A DNA stretch of 64,000 bases from Pseudomonas sp. PH1b. Lineage in GTDB: Bacteria; Pseudomonadota; Gammaproteobacteria; Pseudomonadales; Pseudomonadaceae. The notes below the pieces were generated by a model that saw only the letters and a program-made list of their open reading frames with translations, did not search any database and was not told the origin of the DNA. The stretch lies in contig NZ_AYMU01000010.1 of the NCBI RefSeq assembly GCF_000633395.1, forward strand, positions 124,001 to 188,000, written 5' to 3'. Position numbers and translations under genes: made by a program. This document shows, piece by piece, positions 1-8,488 of this stretch; positions within the stretch are counted from its first letter, which is position 1; every line of letters begins with the position of its first letter.

Positions 1-197
1 GCAAGCAGCGCGACAATGATGCGACAAAGAGCTCTGATTCCATCCGCAGGCACAAGTGCCCAGAATATTCATCGGGAGGTAGAACCATGGAGCGAGGTCA
101 TGTCATCGGCACCCAGCGTAGACAATGGGGCAGTTTGCCTGCTTCAGCAGCTGATCACTTCCTGCGTATTTGAACGCGTGGTCTCATTGCGCCGAAG

Positions 198-707
198 TCA
201 TACAGTCTGCCCCGGCAGCCACGCCCAGAACATTCCTGCGCCATACAGTCCCAGCCCGAACACCGAATGGGACAGCAGGCTGCGCAGCCGGGCGGTATGG
301 GGCTTGGGCGTGTTGCTCGCAGCTACCCCCAGACCCATGCCCGGTTGCATCAGCAAGAACGGCGCCGCTACCGTCAGTACGCCAATGATCAGGGCCGGAG
401 CCAACGTCGGCTGGTGGGCCCAGCCAGGGCCACAGATCAGCAGCAACAGTGCCGCAAAGATTACGCCGATCAGGTAGTGGGCCAGCCAGCCCAAGGCCTT
501 TTCCCCTGCCACCGGTGCGGCTGCGGCGATGTTCTGGTGCATGAACTGTCCCTTGGGAAAATGGCCGATCCAGCGTCCGACCATGGCCCAGTTGAGCCCG
601 GGGATGTTCAAGGCTCGCGCCAGAAACAGTGTCCAAAGGTCGAGGATCAGGGTGGCACCGGCGCCGATCAGCACGGCCGGTAAAATCAACCTCATGAGGT
701 CTTGCAT
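198..707 (-). CDS. DUF2938 family integral membrane protein
   Basis: This 169-residue protein is very hydrophobic, with about four membrane segments (near residues 5-25, 72-92, 98-118 and 140-160). Its sequence matches the DUF2938 family as I know it, small inner-membrane proteins of unknown function. The start at 707 is preceded by a clear ribosome site (AAGGAG). It is transcribed away from the ArsR-rhodanese regulator at 816, and the shared 108-bp gap holds a palindrome that probably controls both, so it is a likely target of that regulator. Function is not known. The 197 bases downstream, at the window edge, show nothing I can support. Confidence 0.8.
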   Translation of the reverse strand: MQDLMRLILPAVLIGAGATLILDLWTLFLARALNIPGLNWAMVGRWIGHFPKGQFMHQNIAAAAPVAGEKALGWLAHYLIGVIFAALLLLICGPGWAHQPTLAPALIIGVLTVAAPFLLMQPGMGLGVAASNTPKPHTARLRSLLSHSVFGLGLYGAGMFWAWLPGQTV

Positions 708-768
708 AAGAACTCCTTCAAGTGTGATGCACTGCGGTTCTGTTGAGTGTATTGCCGTGTTAAGCTTT

Positions 769-790
769 CATTCAATTTAATGATTGAATG
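769..790. promoter_or_regulatory. Inverted repeat between DUF2938 and ArsR-rhodanese genes (probable operator)
   Basis: Perfect 8-bp arms CATTCAAT and ATTGAATG are separated by 6 bases in the divergent intergenic region. AT-rich imperfect palindromes around ATTCAAT are typical ArsR-family operators. It lies 26 bp before the regulator start, where repression and autoregulation would be expected. Binding by the neighbouring regulator is inferred from position and symmetry. Confidence 0.6.
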
Positions 791-815
791 ATCAATAAAT
801 CAGCAGGAGCTGTCA

Positions 816-1481
816 ATGAGCGATTCGCTGTCCCCTCAATTGCCCCTGGCCGACATGGCCGAGCTGGCACGTATTCTCGGGCACCATCACCGCTTGATCC
901 TGCTGGAGCACATCGCTCGCGGTGAGCAGCCGGTGGAGCGCCTGGTGGAGGCCTCAGGCCTTTCAGTGGCCAATACGTCCCAGCACTTGCAGCAACTGCG
1001 CCGAGGTGGCTTTGTGCAGACCCGGCGTGATGGCAAGCGCGTGCTCTACAGCCTGGCCCAGGGCCCGCTGGCGCCGCTGCTCGGTGCCTTGCGCCAGTAC
1101 GTCGACCACAACCACGGGCAGATCCGTGAACTGCTGGCCGACAGCGCGCAGCAACCGACGCGACTGGAAGGCATTTCCCGGGATGAGCTGCGTCAGCGTC
1201 TGCAAGAGGGCGGCATGACCCTGCTGGACGTGCGTGCGCCTGAAGAGTTCGCCCGGGGGCATTTGCCGGGGGCGATCAACATTCCCGTGGAGGAACTCGA
1301 GCAGCGCCTGGCGGAACTGCCTGCCGGCCAGGAGCTGGTGGCGTACTGCCGCGGGCCCTATTGCGTGCTGTCGCAGCATGCCGCGGCCTTGCTGCGCACC
1401 AAGGGCTTCAAGGTGCGTCGGCTGGATGATGGATTCAGCGACTGGCAAGCGGCGGGGCTGGGGGTGGAGAGTACCGAGTAA
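816..1481 (+). CDS. ArsR-family regulator fused to a rhodanese domain
   Basis: The protein has 221 residues. Residues about 10-100 form a winged helix-turn-helix of the ArsR family (SVANTSQHLQQLRRGGFVQ is the recognition region). Residues about 125-218 form a rhodanese domain with active-site loop CRGPYC, C178 being the expected persulfide-carrying cysteine. Such fusions are known as transcription factors linked to sulfur or redox sensing. The start has a GGAG ribosome site. It diverges from DUF2938 and lies 215 bp upstream of a cytochrome with a thiosulfate-dehydrogenase-like end, which suggests a sulfur-responsive regulon. That link is inference. No arsenic genes are nearby. Confidence 0.88.
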   Translation: MSDSLSPQLPLADMAELARILGHHHRLILLEHIARGEQPVERLVEASGLSVANTSQHLQQLRRGGFVQTRRDGKRVLYSLAQGPLAPLLGALRQYVDHNHGQIRELLADSAQQPTRLEGISRDELRQRLQEGGMTLLDVRAPEEFARGHLPGAINIPVEELEQRLAELPAGQELVAYCRGPYCVLSQHAAALLRTKGFKVRRLDDGFSDWQAAGLGVESTE

Positions 1482-1696
1482 AAGTGTCGCAGAACCCGAC
1501 ATACAGGACATTGCCCACAGGGCCATGATCCATATCAACGGGCTTTTCAGAAAAATCCGCTATAAGGGAAGCAGCCTCGAACTCACAAGGTATCGGGGCC
1601 CGGGCCTGCACCGTGAAGGCCCGAGACAATTAATAAAAACCTTTGTGGACATCGGCCGAGGGGACCACCCCAGGCGGATTTTAAAGGAATAACCTG

Positions 1697-3739
1697 ATGG
1701 CTTTATCTTTGTCCCGCCTGTGCCTGCTGGGCGCCGCGTTGCTTTGCATACATCCCGCCCAAGGCAGTGAGCCGACCCCGGCAACTGCCAGCCCTGATTC
1801 CGACTTGATCCAGCGTGGCCAGTATGTGGCCCAGCTCGGCGACTGCATTGCCTGTCACACCGCCAAGGGCGGAGCCACCATGGCCGGTGGTCTGGAGTTG
1901 AAGACGCCCATGGGCACCATCTACTCCAGCAACATCACGCCGGATAAGGACACCGGTATCGGCAACTACAGCTTCGACGCATTCGATCGTGCGATGCGTG
2001 AAGGCGTGACCCCGAACGGCAGCCATTTGTACCCGGCCATGCCGTATCCGTCCTACGCCAAGATGACCGAAGAAGACATGCGCGCGCTCTACGCCTACCT
2101 GATGCACGGCGTGGAGCCCGTGGCCCAGGGCAACCTGGAAGCCGACATGGGGTTCCCCTTCAACCAGCGCTGGGGCCTGTGGTTCTGGAACCTGGTGTTC
2201 GTCGACAAGCAGCCGTTCAAGGCCGACCCGAACAAGGATGAGCAGCTCAATCGCGGTGCCTACCTGGTCCAGGGCCTGGGCCACTGTGGCTCCTGCCATA
2301 CCCCGCGGGGCATTGCCTTCCAGGAGAAGGCCATGAGCGACACCGAGTCCGGCGGTCAGCACTACCTGGCCGGCGAGACCGTGGAAGAGTGGCGGGCCCT
2401 GAGCCTGCGTAACCTGTGGACTGTGGAAGACACGGTACAACTGCTCAAGACCGGGCAGAACCGCTTTGCCACGGTGTCCGGCAACATGGCCGATGTGATC
2501 CACCACAGCACCCAGCACTTCACCGATGCCGACCTGACCGCCATCGCCGCCTATCTCAAGTCGCTGCCGGCGGGCAAGGATGACCTGCCCATGCCCGCCG
2601 TGGCCCTGACCCCGACGGCGCCACCGAACAACCTGTTCACCTCCCGTGGCGGCCTGGGTTATGCGCAGTTCTGCTCCGACTGCCATCGCCAGGACGGTGC
2701 CGGTGTGCCGCAGATGTTCCCGTCCCTGGCGGGCAACCCCAGCGTGGCCTCGGCCAACCCGACCTCGTTGCTGCACATTACCCTGACCGGCTGGCAGACC
2801 GCTCAGACCGCTGCCCATCCACGGGTCTACACCATGCCCGGCTTCGCCCAACTGGCGGATGGCGAGATCGCCGAGATCCTCAGTTTTGTGCGCAGCAGCT
2901 GGGGCAACAACGGTTCGGCCATCACTGCCGCGCAGGTGAAGAAAATGCGTGCGCAGCTGAGCCCGCAAGTGGAAAGCACCCTGTTCGAAACCCCGCGCCT
3001 GGCCAACCTGCTGGCCGCGCCGAACGCCGAACAGGTGGTGCGCGGCATGCGCCTGCACCTGGAGACCAAGGCCCTGCTGCCGGACAACGTCGGCAACTCG
3101 CTGAATTGCACCAGCTGCCACCTCAACGCCGGCACCGTGGCCGACGGCTCACCCTTTGTCGGTGTCTCGGCGTTCTTCCCCGGCTACGCGCCGCGGGCGG
3201 GCAAGACCATCACCCTGGAAGAGCGCATCAACGGCTGCTTCCGCCGCTCCATGCACGGCAAGCCGCTGCCGGTGAACGGTGCCGACATGCAAGCCATGGT
3301 CGCCTACTTCGAGTGGATGAAGATGAACACCCGCCCCGAAGACAAGGTCGCCGGACGCGGCGTGGGCAAGATCGACCCGGCCCTCAAGCCCAATGCCGAC
3401 AACGGCAAGCAGGTGTACGCCAAGCAATGCGCGGTGTGCCACGGTGCCGATGGCGAAGGCCTCAAGCGCGCCGACGGCAGCCTGATCTTCCCGCCGCTGT
3501 GGGGCGACCAGTCGTTCAACATCGGCGCCGGCATGGCCCGCACCTACACCGCGGCAGCCTTCGTCAAACGCAACATGCCCATTGGCTTCCACGAAAAATT
3601 CCCCCTGGGCCAGGGCGGCCTCTCGGACCAGGAAGCCCTGGATGTGGCCGAGTACTTCTCCCACCAACCGCGTCCGGACTTCCCCGACAAGGTCAAGGAC
3701 TGGCCTAACGGCGGGCGTCCGGTGGATGCGCGCTACTGA
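1697..3739 (+). CDS. Pentahaem c-type cytochrome: alcohol-dehydrogenase-type subunit fused to a TsdA-like module
   Basis: The protein has 680 residues with a Sec signal peptide (about residues 1-23). Five CXXCH haem sites are visible, with cysteines at 50/53, 197/200, 326/329, 471/474 and 578/581. The first three and their spacing match the three-haem cytochrome subunit of membrane alcohol/gluconate dehydrogenases. From about residue 440 the sequence changes to a thiosulfate dehydrogenase (TsdA) pattern: NCTSCHLNAG, then INGCFRRSMHGK, where Cys514 corresponds to the unusual Cys haem ligand of TsdA, then the second haem. The protein should be periplasmic or membrane-associated. No dehydrogenase partner gene is adjacent. 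An AAGGAA site precedes the start. Substrate is unknown; thiosulfate is plausible. Confidence 0.85.
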   Translation: MALSLSRLCLLGAALLCIHPAQGSEPTPATASPDSDLIQRGQYVAQLGDCIACHTAKGGATMAGGLELKTPMGTIYSSNITPDKDTGIGNYSFDAFDRAMREGVTPNGSHLYPAMPYPSYAKMTEEDMRALYAYLMHGVEPVAQGNLEADMGFPFNQRWGLWFWNLVFVDKQPFKADPNKDEQLNRGAYLVQGLGHCGSCHTPRGIAFQEKAMSDTESGGQHYLAGETVEEWRALSLRNLWTVEDTVQLLKTGQNRFATVSGNMADVIHHSTQHFTDADLTAIAAYLKSLPAGKDDLPMPAVALTPTAPPNNLFTSRGGLGYAQFCSDCHRQDGAGVPQMFPSLAGNPSVASANPTSLLHITLTGWQTAQTAAHPRVYTMPGFAQLADGEIAEILSFVRSSWGNNGSAITAAQVKKMRAQLSPQVESTLFETPRLANLLAAPNAEQVVRGMRLHLETKALLPDNVGNSLNCTSCHLNAGTVADGSPFVGVSAFFPGYAPRAGKTITLEERINGCFRRSMHGKPLPVNGADMQAMVAYFEWMKMNTRPEDKVAGRGVGKIDPALKPNADNGKQVYAKQCAVCHGADGEGLKRADGSLIFPPLWGDQSFNIGAGMARTYTAAAFVKRNMPIGFHEKFPLGQGGLSDQEALDVAEYFSHQPRPDFPDKVKDWPNGGRPVDARY

Positions 3740-3798
3740 GGGGCTTCACTGCCGCCGCTAGCCACTGTCGGCGGCGTGAGCGAGCCCGGCGTTCACCG

Positions 3799-3828
3799 CT
3801 CCCAAGGACCTGAGAAGGTTCTTGGGAG
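3799..3828. other. Hairpin downstream of the cytochrome gene
   Basis: Twelve-base arms starting CTCCCAAG and ending CTTGGGAG pair with one mismatch around a 6-base loop. There is no T-run on either side, so it is not a standard intrinsic terminator, though it may stabilise the 3' ends of the convergent transcripts. Confidence 0.35.
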
Positions 3829-3888
3829 ATGGCTGTCGGAAACATGGCCTGGGGTTATGAAGGTAGAGCGAGCCCAGGCTGCCAGTGA

Positions 3889-4293
3889 TCAGGCGCCGTG
3901 TTTTTTTGCCTGCTCGAGCGCTGACCTGATATGGGGGACGGCGTACTGGCGGTACCAATGGTTCATCCCCTTGATCGCCTGTTGCGCCGGTGCCTTCTCA
4001 CCGGCACCGATCAACTCGGCGCAGGCCTGGGCCATGGCCACCAGCGCCCGTGCAGACTCGGGTACATAGGGCAGTGAGGCGCCCTGATCGTGGCGTTCCT
4101 GGATGATCTGGTAGCGAATGTTTTCCGGCAGGGTCCAGGCGCTGATCAGGAACTCATGGACTGAATAGTCGCGCCCGTCGATCGAGACCCTGGCCGAGCG
4201 ATATGCCTCGCCATAGCCGGAGTTTTCGATCTGTTCGCAGCTGTCGATCACCGTGTTCATCATGTCGCGGATTTGCTGCCAGTCGGTTTGCAT
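3889..4293 (-). CDS. Hypothetical protein (134 aa)
   Basis: I do not recognise this soluble, mostly helical protein of 134 residues with no signal peptide or membrane segment. Its start at 4293 is preceded by a strong AAGGAG ribosome site, and codon use matches the chromosome, so the gene looks real. It is convergent with the cytochrome gene and divergent from the lipoprotein gene at 4421 across 127 bp. No function can be assigned from context. Confidence 0.65.
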   Translation of the reverse strand: MQTDWQQIRDMMNTVIDSCEQIENSGYGEAYRSARVSIDGRDYSVHEFLISAWTLPENIRYQIIQERHDQGASLPYVPESARALVAMAQACAELIGAGEKAPAQQAIKGMNHWYRQYAVPHIRSALEQAKKHGA

Positions 4294-4420
4294 CAGTGCT
4301 CCTTGCGGGCCGGGTAAAGGGGTGGAGAAAAATCTCCGGTCGTCCTGTTGGGCTGCTGTAAGATTGCCATTTTTTGCATTGTCCCGACTCCCTTCGCAGT
4401 CGACCCATCAAGGATGAATC

Positions 4421-5005
4421 ATGAGGTTTCACTCGCTTTTGTTGCTGGGCCTGACCCTGGGGCTGGGTGGTTGCACCTACTTCTCGACTCTCAAGGCCAC
4501 CGCCGTGAGTTACCGGGGGCCGGCCGCTGCTGCGGATACCGCGCTTATCCGTATCGTTGCCCAGGGGCTGGTGCGTGGCGTGCCCGACAGCGACTGCATC
4601 GACTGGCGCAAGCCCGGCTCGGGGCTGATGGTCAGGCCTCACCGAGGCATCGCTAACCCCAACTTTCGCAACCTGGGCATTGCGATGACGGCCGAGACCG
4701 ACCGCATGCGTCGCCAGGAGGGTTTTGGCGCCAACGAACTGCGGCTCCCGGCCAATCGTCCCTTTGCTTTCCAGTTCTACAACACCGAGCCGGGAATGAA
4801 CCGGGACTACAGGGCCGTGTGCGAACAGAGCGTGACCTTCATCCCTGAGCCTGGCGCTACCTATCAGATGGTGTTTCTCCAGGACGGCATGTGCACGGCG
4901 CTGCTGCGCAAGATCGACGACCAGGGACGAATGCAGCCGGGGCAGGTGGGCCTCAAGCCCAGTGACTACTGTTCCGCCGATGCCCGGTTGAACGACTCAA
5001 GGTAA
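4421..5005 (+). CDS. Putative outer-membrane lipoprotein
   Basis: This 194-residue protein starts with a lipoprotein signal peptide ending in the lipobox LGGC, the lipidated cysteine being about residue 18. The mature part has several cysteines and no membrane helix and is not one I recognise. The residue after the cysteine is Thr, not Asp, so outer-membrane sorting by Lol is expected. The ribosome site AAGGATG lies before the start. It ends 5 bp before the end of the convergent gene at 5011. Confidence 0.7.
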   Translation: MRFHSLLLLGLTLGLGGCTYFSTLKATAVSYRGPAAAADTALIRIVAQGLVRGVPDSDCIDWRKPGSGLMVRPHRGIANPNFRNLGIAMTAETDRMRRQEGFGANELRLPANRPFAFQFYNTEPGMNRDYRAVCEQSVTFIPEPGATYQMVFLQDGMCTALLRKIDDQGRMQPGQVGLKPSDYCSADARLNDSR

Positions 5006-5010
5006 GCTGT

Positions 5011-5376
5011 TCAGCGCTCGTAGTGCCGGCAGATCTGCTCCCAGATATAGGCGCCACGAAAGCGGATCCAGCGGATGAACAGACGGTCGCGCAACGCTTG
5101 CACACGGCTGTTGCGTCGGCGCTCCAGGCGCTGCTCGATGTCTTCCAGCAACGAGTCGCGATCGAAGCCCATCCAGACCTCCGGGATCACCGCCATCAGG
5201 TTGCCGTAGCACACCGGCGCCACTTCGTCGTACAGGATGCGCTGCACTAGCGCCCGGTCGTAGGCCTGGGTTTGCCGGGCAATATGGGCGTAGTCCACCT
5301 CGTTATCGACAAAGGCGTCCGACAGCGCGTAGCGGATATCGGCAAGCTGTTGCCCAGTGATCGGGCTGCAAGGCAT
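5011..5376 (-). CDS. Small DUF7079-like hypothetical protein
   Basis: The protein has 121 residues and is soluble. The segment RYALSDAFVDNEVD, followed by EVAPVCYGNL and a Trp-Met-Gly-Phe-Asp stretch, resembles the DUF7079 family of small proteins. That assignment is from memory of the family pattern and is moderate. The C-terminal half is rich in Arg and Trp. An AAGGAG lies 12 bases before the start. It is separated by only 24 bp from the upstream minus-strand gene at 5401-5859, so the two may be co-transcribed. Confidence 0.6.
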   Translation of the reverse strand: MPCSPITGQQLADIRYALSDAFVDNEVDYAHIARQTQAYDRALVQRILYDEVAPVCYGNLMAVIPEVWMGFDRDSLLEDIEQRLERRRNSRVQALRDRLFIRWIRFRGAYIWEQICRHYER

Positions 5377-5400
5377 GGCGGGCTGGGCTCCTTGAGGAGG

Positions 5401-5859
5401 CTAACAGGGTTGGCCGAACGGGATCCCATTCAAGGTATGGGTGCAGCAGCGGCAATCAGGACTCATGGTCGCTGCGTGCAGATCGGGGTCGACCTTCTGC
5501 AGTCGGCCCTGGGCATCGACGTACAAGCCGCTGAAGAAACTGTAGCCGCCGATCCTCACATAGTCCTTCTGTTGGTGCTCATGCAGGGCGACCAGCCAGA
5601 AAATCGGATCCTCCCGATCCAGTCGGCTTTTTGTTTCGCTGAATACGGCATCCCACGGTTGGCCTACCCGGCTCAGCAGAAAGCGAAACAGTGGCGTGTA
5701 GTCCAGCCCCAAGTGCTTTCCCGAGTGCATGCTGGCGCGCAGGTGTTCGCTGGCGGCCAGGGATTTGCTGTGGCGCTGCCGGGCGTAGGGCGGGTGAAGC
5801 TTGTGCCATACGCCTCGGGTTCGAGTGTTGACCTTGCGAAACAGTGGTTGCTTTGCCAT
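5401..5859 (-). CDS. Hypothetical protein with a CxCC motif (152 aa)
   Basis: The N-terminus is strongly basic and the C-terminus contains DCRCCTH, a possible metal-binding site. I chose the ATG at 5859 because AGGAAG lies just before it; the open frame runs further upstream without sense. I do not recognise the family. It is downstream of the PhoD-like gene on the same strand with a 35-bp gap, so an operon with 5011-5376 and 5895-7820 is possible. Confidence 0.65.
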   Translation of the reverse strand: MAKQPLFRKVNTRTRGVWHKLHPPYARQRHSKSLAASEHLRASMHSGKHLGLDYTPLFRFLLSRVGQPWDAVFSETKSRLDREDPIFWLVALHEHQQKDYVRIGGYSFFSGLYVDAQGRLQKVDPDLHAATMSPDCRCCTHTLNGIPFGQPC

Positions 5860-5894
5860 GGGCTCATCTTCCTGATTGCCGGTGACCGTGGATT

Positions 5895-7820
5895 CTATCT
5901 CGGGGCAATCATCCGCGTGGGCTGGGTGCCATTGGCATTGTGTTGGTAGATCGCTTCCGGTTGACCCTGTGGGGTGAAAAACACCTGACCGATCCCCGCC
6001 GAGTTCCACAATCGCTCCCCGGCCTCCGCGTGCTCGGGCACATGGGGGATCACCTTCATGCGCCGGCGCTTGGTGAACCAGTTCAATGGCGAACGTGGCG
6101 AGTAGAGCCAGCGGTTGAGGCGGTCGAACCATTCCAGCAGCGCCGCGGGAAACTCGTTCTTGATGCCGCTGCTGGTGATCTGCCAGATCCGCGGGCCGCC
6201 CTGGCGATGGCGGATCAGTACTTCGTAGACGAAGGAATAGTGCACATCGCCGGAGAGAATCACGTAGCTGCCCGGGGTGCGCGAGTGGCGGAAAATATTC
6301 AGGATCACCTGGGCCGAACCGCGGTGGGCCATCCAGTTTTCCGCGTCCACCAGCAGCGGGTAGCCGCACCAGCTGAAGACTTTCTGCACCGTCTCGATCA
6401 GCTTGACGCCGAAGATCGGCGCCGGGGAGACGATGATCGCCGAGGGATGGTCCAGCAGTTCGTGCTGCAACTCGCTCAGGGCTTCCCAGTCCAGCAGGCC
6501 CGAGGGCTGGGACAGGTTGAACTCGCTGCGCCAGCGTCGGGTGCGGGTGTCCAGTACCACCAGCGCCGGGGTGCTGGGCAGTACGTAGTGCCATTGCTGG
6601 AAGCGCAGTAGCTGGTCGATCAATTCATCCTGGGCGCGGCAGTCCAGTTGTTGTCGGTGGTGCGCGGTGGCGCTCAAGGCCCGGGTCTGTTCCAGCAGCG
6701 GGCCGAAGGCATCCGGGTTGTTGCCCCAGCCCTGGCACAGCAGGTAGGCCAGCAGGGCGTTGCCGATGATGCGCTTGGAAAACGGATGGCCGTAGGCGGT
6801 TTCCTCCCATTGGGCACTGAGGTTCCAGTCATCGGTGATGTCGTGGTCGTCGAAGATCATCAGGCATGACAGGTGCGCGCAGACCCGGGCCACACCTCCC
6901 AGGCCGCTGACGAAGGCGTCGATATGCCCTTGTTCCTTGCGGTAGCGTGCCTGTTGTTCCGGCGACAGTTGCGGCGGTGTGGGGGTGATCAGGGTCCAGG
7001 GCAGCGGCGACCAGACCAGCAGGTACATGGCCAGCACTTCGGCGAAGGTCACCAGGTGGTTGTCGGCATTGCTGCTGGTGAAGATCGGTTTTTTCACCCC
7101 GCCAAAAAACCGCTCGCGCAGGGTTTCGTTGCTCTTGAGGGCCGGGAGCAATTCGGCGCGCTGGTAGTAGCTGGCGCGATGCCGATAGAGCGCGGCGCTG
7201 TTGTCCACCACCGCGCCTTCCAGGTGTTCGTCGAACAGGCCCAGGCGCTCGATCAAGGCATGAATCGCCCGCAGCATCGGCCCGGCCACGTCATCGGCAT
7301 ACACCTGGTCGCCGCTCATCATCAGCAATGCCGGGCGGGCCGTAGGCTCGGCGGTTTGCGCCAGCAGGCGGTCGGCGCAGAGCAGGCCGTCATTGGCCGG
7401 GTGATGGGGCTTGCGGCAGGAACCGTGGAGCAGGTTGTCGATACGGCTATGGAGCACGAACTCTGGCTGGCGCTTGCCGTTGTAGAGCAGGTGTGGCGCC
7501 CACTCGGCCATGGCGCAGGCACGCCCATCGGCCTCGCTGAGCAGCAGGTCATAGGCAATCGCCACGTCCTGGGGCAGGGCGTGGTCCAGGGGCACGTCGA
7601 TCAGGTGGACAAAGGCCTGCAGCCCCACGGGGATGACCTGGCACTGCTGGCTGTCGAGGGGGATGTCCAGCGCCGGGCTAGCGGCAGGCTGCAGCCGCAG
7701 AGTCAGCGCCAACGGCCGCGAGCCCACCAGCCACAACACCAGCCGCGTCGGTTCCAGGCGGCGCAGCAGCGGACCGGCGAGAACAGCGGGCAGGGCGGCA
7801 TCGGGTGTGGTCAGGGGCAT
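5895..7820 (-). CDS. PhoD-like metallophosphatase family protein
   Basis: From the chosen start the protein has 641 residues. Metallophosphatase signatures of the PhoD/alkaline phosphatase D superfamily are visible: MSGDQVYADD, then FDDHDITDDWN, and near the C-terminus LSGDVHYSF, which supply the Asp, His and Asn ligands of the metal centre. There is no signal peptide, unlike secreted PhoD, so this belongs to the cytoplasmic PhoD-like group. The open frame extends 45 codons further, to 7955. I prefer the ATG at 7820 because the upstream stretch has poor composition; the ribosome site is weak either way. Substrate is unknown. Confidence 0.8.
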   Translation of the reverse strand: MPLTTPDAALPAVLAGPLLRRLEPTRLVLWLVGSRPLALTLRLQPAASPALDIPLDSQQCQVIPVGLQAFVHLIDVPLDHALPQDVAIAYDLLLSEADGRACAMAEWAPHLLYNGKRQPEFVLHSRIDNLLHGSCRKPHHPANDGLLCADRLLAQTAEPTARPALLMMSGDQVYADDVAGPMLRAIHALIERLGLFDEHLEGAVVDNSAALYRHRASYYQRAELLPALKSNETLRERFFGGVKKPIFTSSNADNHLVTFAEVLAMYLLVWSPLPWTLITPTPPQLSPEQQARYRKEQGHIDAFVSGLGGVARVCAHLSCLMIFDDHDITDDWNLSAQWEETAYGHPFSKRIIGNALLAYLLCQGWGNNPDAFGPLLEQTRALSATAHHRQQLDCRAQDELIDQLLRFQQWHYVLPSTPALVVLDTRTRRWRSEFNLSQPSGLLDWEALSELQHELLDHPSAIIVSPAPIFGVKLIETVQKVFSWCGYPLLVDAENWMAHRGSAQVILNIFRHSRTPGSYVILSGDVHYSFVYEVLIRHRQGGPRIWQITSSGIKNEFPAALLEWFDRLNRWLYSPRSPLNWFTKRRRMKVIPHVPEHAEAGERLWNSAGIGQVFFTPQGQPEAIYQHNANGTQPTRMIAPR

Positions 7821-8094
7821 GTGCAATGGGGACTCTAGCGGTTCGAAAGGGGCGCAATAGTAGCGCGGTCGATGTTGAAGAAATGTCGGCGGTGAGCATT
7901 GGATCAGGGCTTTTGTATCCGATTGTTTATTGGCGCTGGCCGTCATCGCCGCCACTGACAGAATCGTGTATTGGCTCTGGAGTGTCCGGTTTCACCCCGA
8001 AGTCGAGCAAGATCTCAAGCCGTTGGGAGCGGCAGAGGCGAGATGAATCCTCAAGGTGATACGCGAGCGCATCGTTGAGGACGAGCCCGAGAAG

Positions 8095-8127
8095 ATCGGC
8101 AAGCCCCTTCGCGGGGCGCTTGCCGAT
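8095..8127. repeat. REP-like palindromic element
   Basis: Arms ATCGGCAAG and CTTGCCGAT enclose an inner CCCC TTCGC GGGG hairpin. The GGCAAGCC-type core resembles repetitive extragenic palindromes of fluorescent pseudomonads. It lies in the 668-bp gap between the PhoD-like gene and the FMN protein gene. Only this copy is clear here, so membership of a repeat family is inferred. Confidence 0.5.
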
Positions 8128-8246
8128 TGCCGGCGGATTCGCACAGGAGCTGTTCCATGGACGTTTCGACTCAGTATCTTCACCCCGCCACCCTTTGCAC
8201 CCGGGCCCACGTCGCAGGTGGGCAATGACCATCAGGACTCAGCTTC

Positions 8247-8460
8247 GTGCCTTGTGGCGAAGCCCCGCATCCACTGTTCCGGGTCAATCCGGGTGTGCCG
8301 CTGCGCGAGGCTCTGGAGCAGGTGTTGCAGTTGCTGTTCCAGGCCAAGCACCTGGCTCGGCAGGCGGCGCTGGAGCGGGATGATCGTTATACCGGGTCCG
8401 CACATTGTTTCAGCGAGATGGGCAAGGCCGTGGTGGGACGATCTGTGCCTGGGCTCCTGA
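8247..8460 (+). pseudogene. DUF3077-like small protein remnant
   Basis: The frame reads PLFRVNPGVPLREALEQ, then a helix rich in Ala and Leu, then CFSEMGKAVV. This follows the pattern of DUF3077 proteins, short Pseudomonas proteins of unknown role with a core LFxVxPGxPxxxALExA and a C-terminal SExAKAL. The usual family end falls at about 8453, but no stop occurs there and the frame runs into the convergent gene at 8489. No ribosome site is evident. A decayed copy is the best reading. Nothing else in 7821-8488 can be supported apart from the palindrome. Confidence 0.4.
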
Positions 8461-8488
8461 CCCTACACGCAGCGCTGCCCGCGACCTC

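Noticed and set aside
16..683. Plus-strand open frames opposite the DUF2938 gene
   Set aside because: They are antisense to a well-supported membrane protein with a good ribosome site and have no family features.
1703..3121. 472-codon minus-strand frame within the cytochrome gene
   Set aside because: High-GC antisense shadow; the plus strand encodes five CXXCH sites and a signal peptide.
5860..6594. N-terminal extension of the 152-aa gene (frame open to 6594)
   Set aside because: It overlaps the PhoD-like gene out of frame, and the ATG at 5859 has a good ribosome site.
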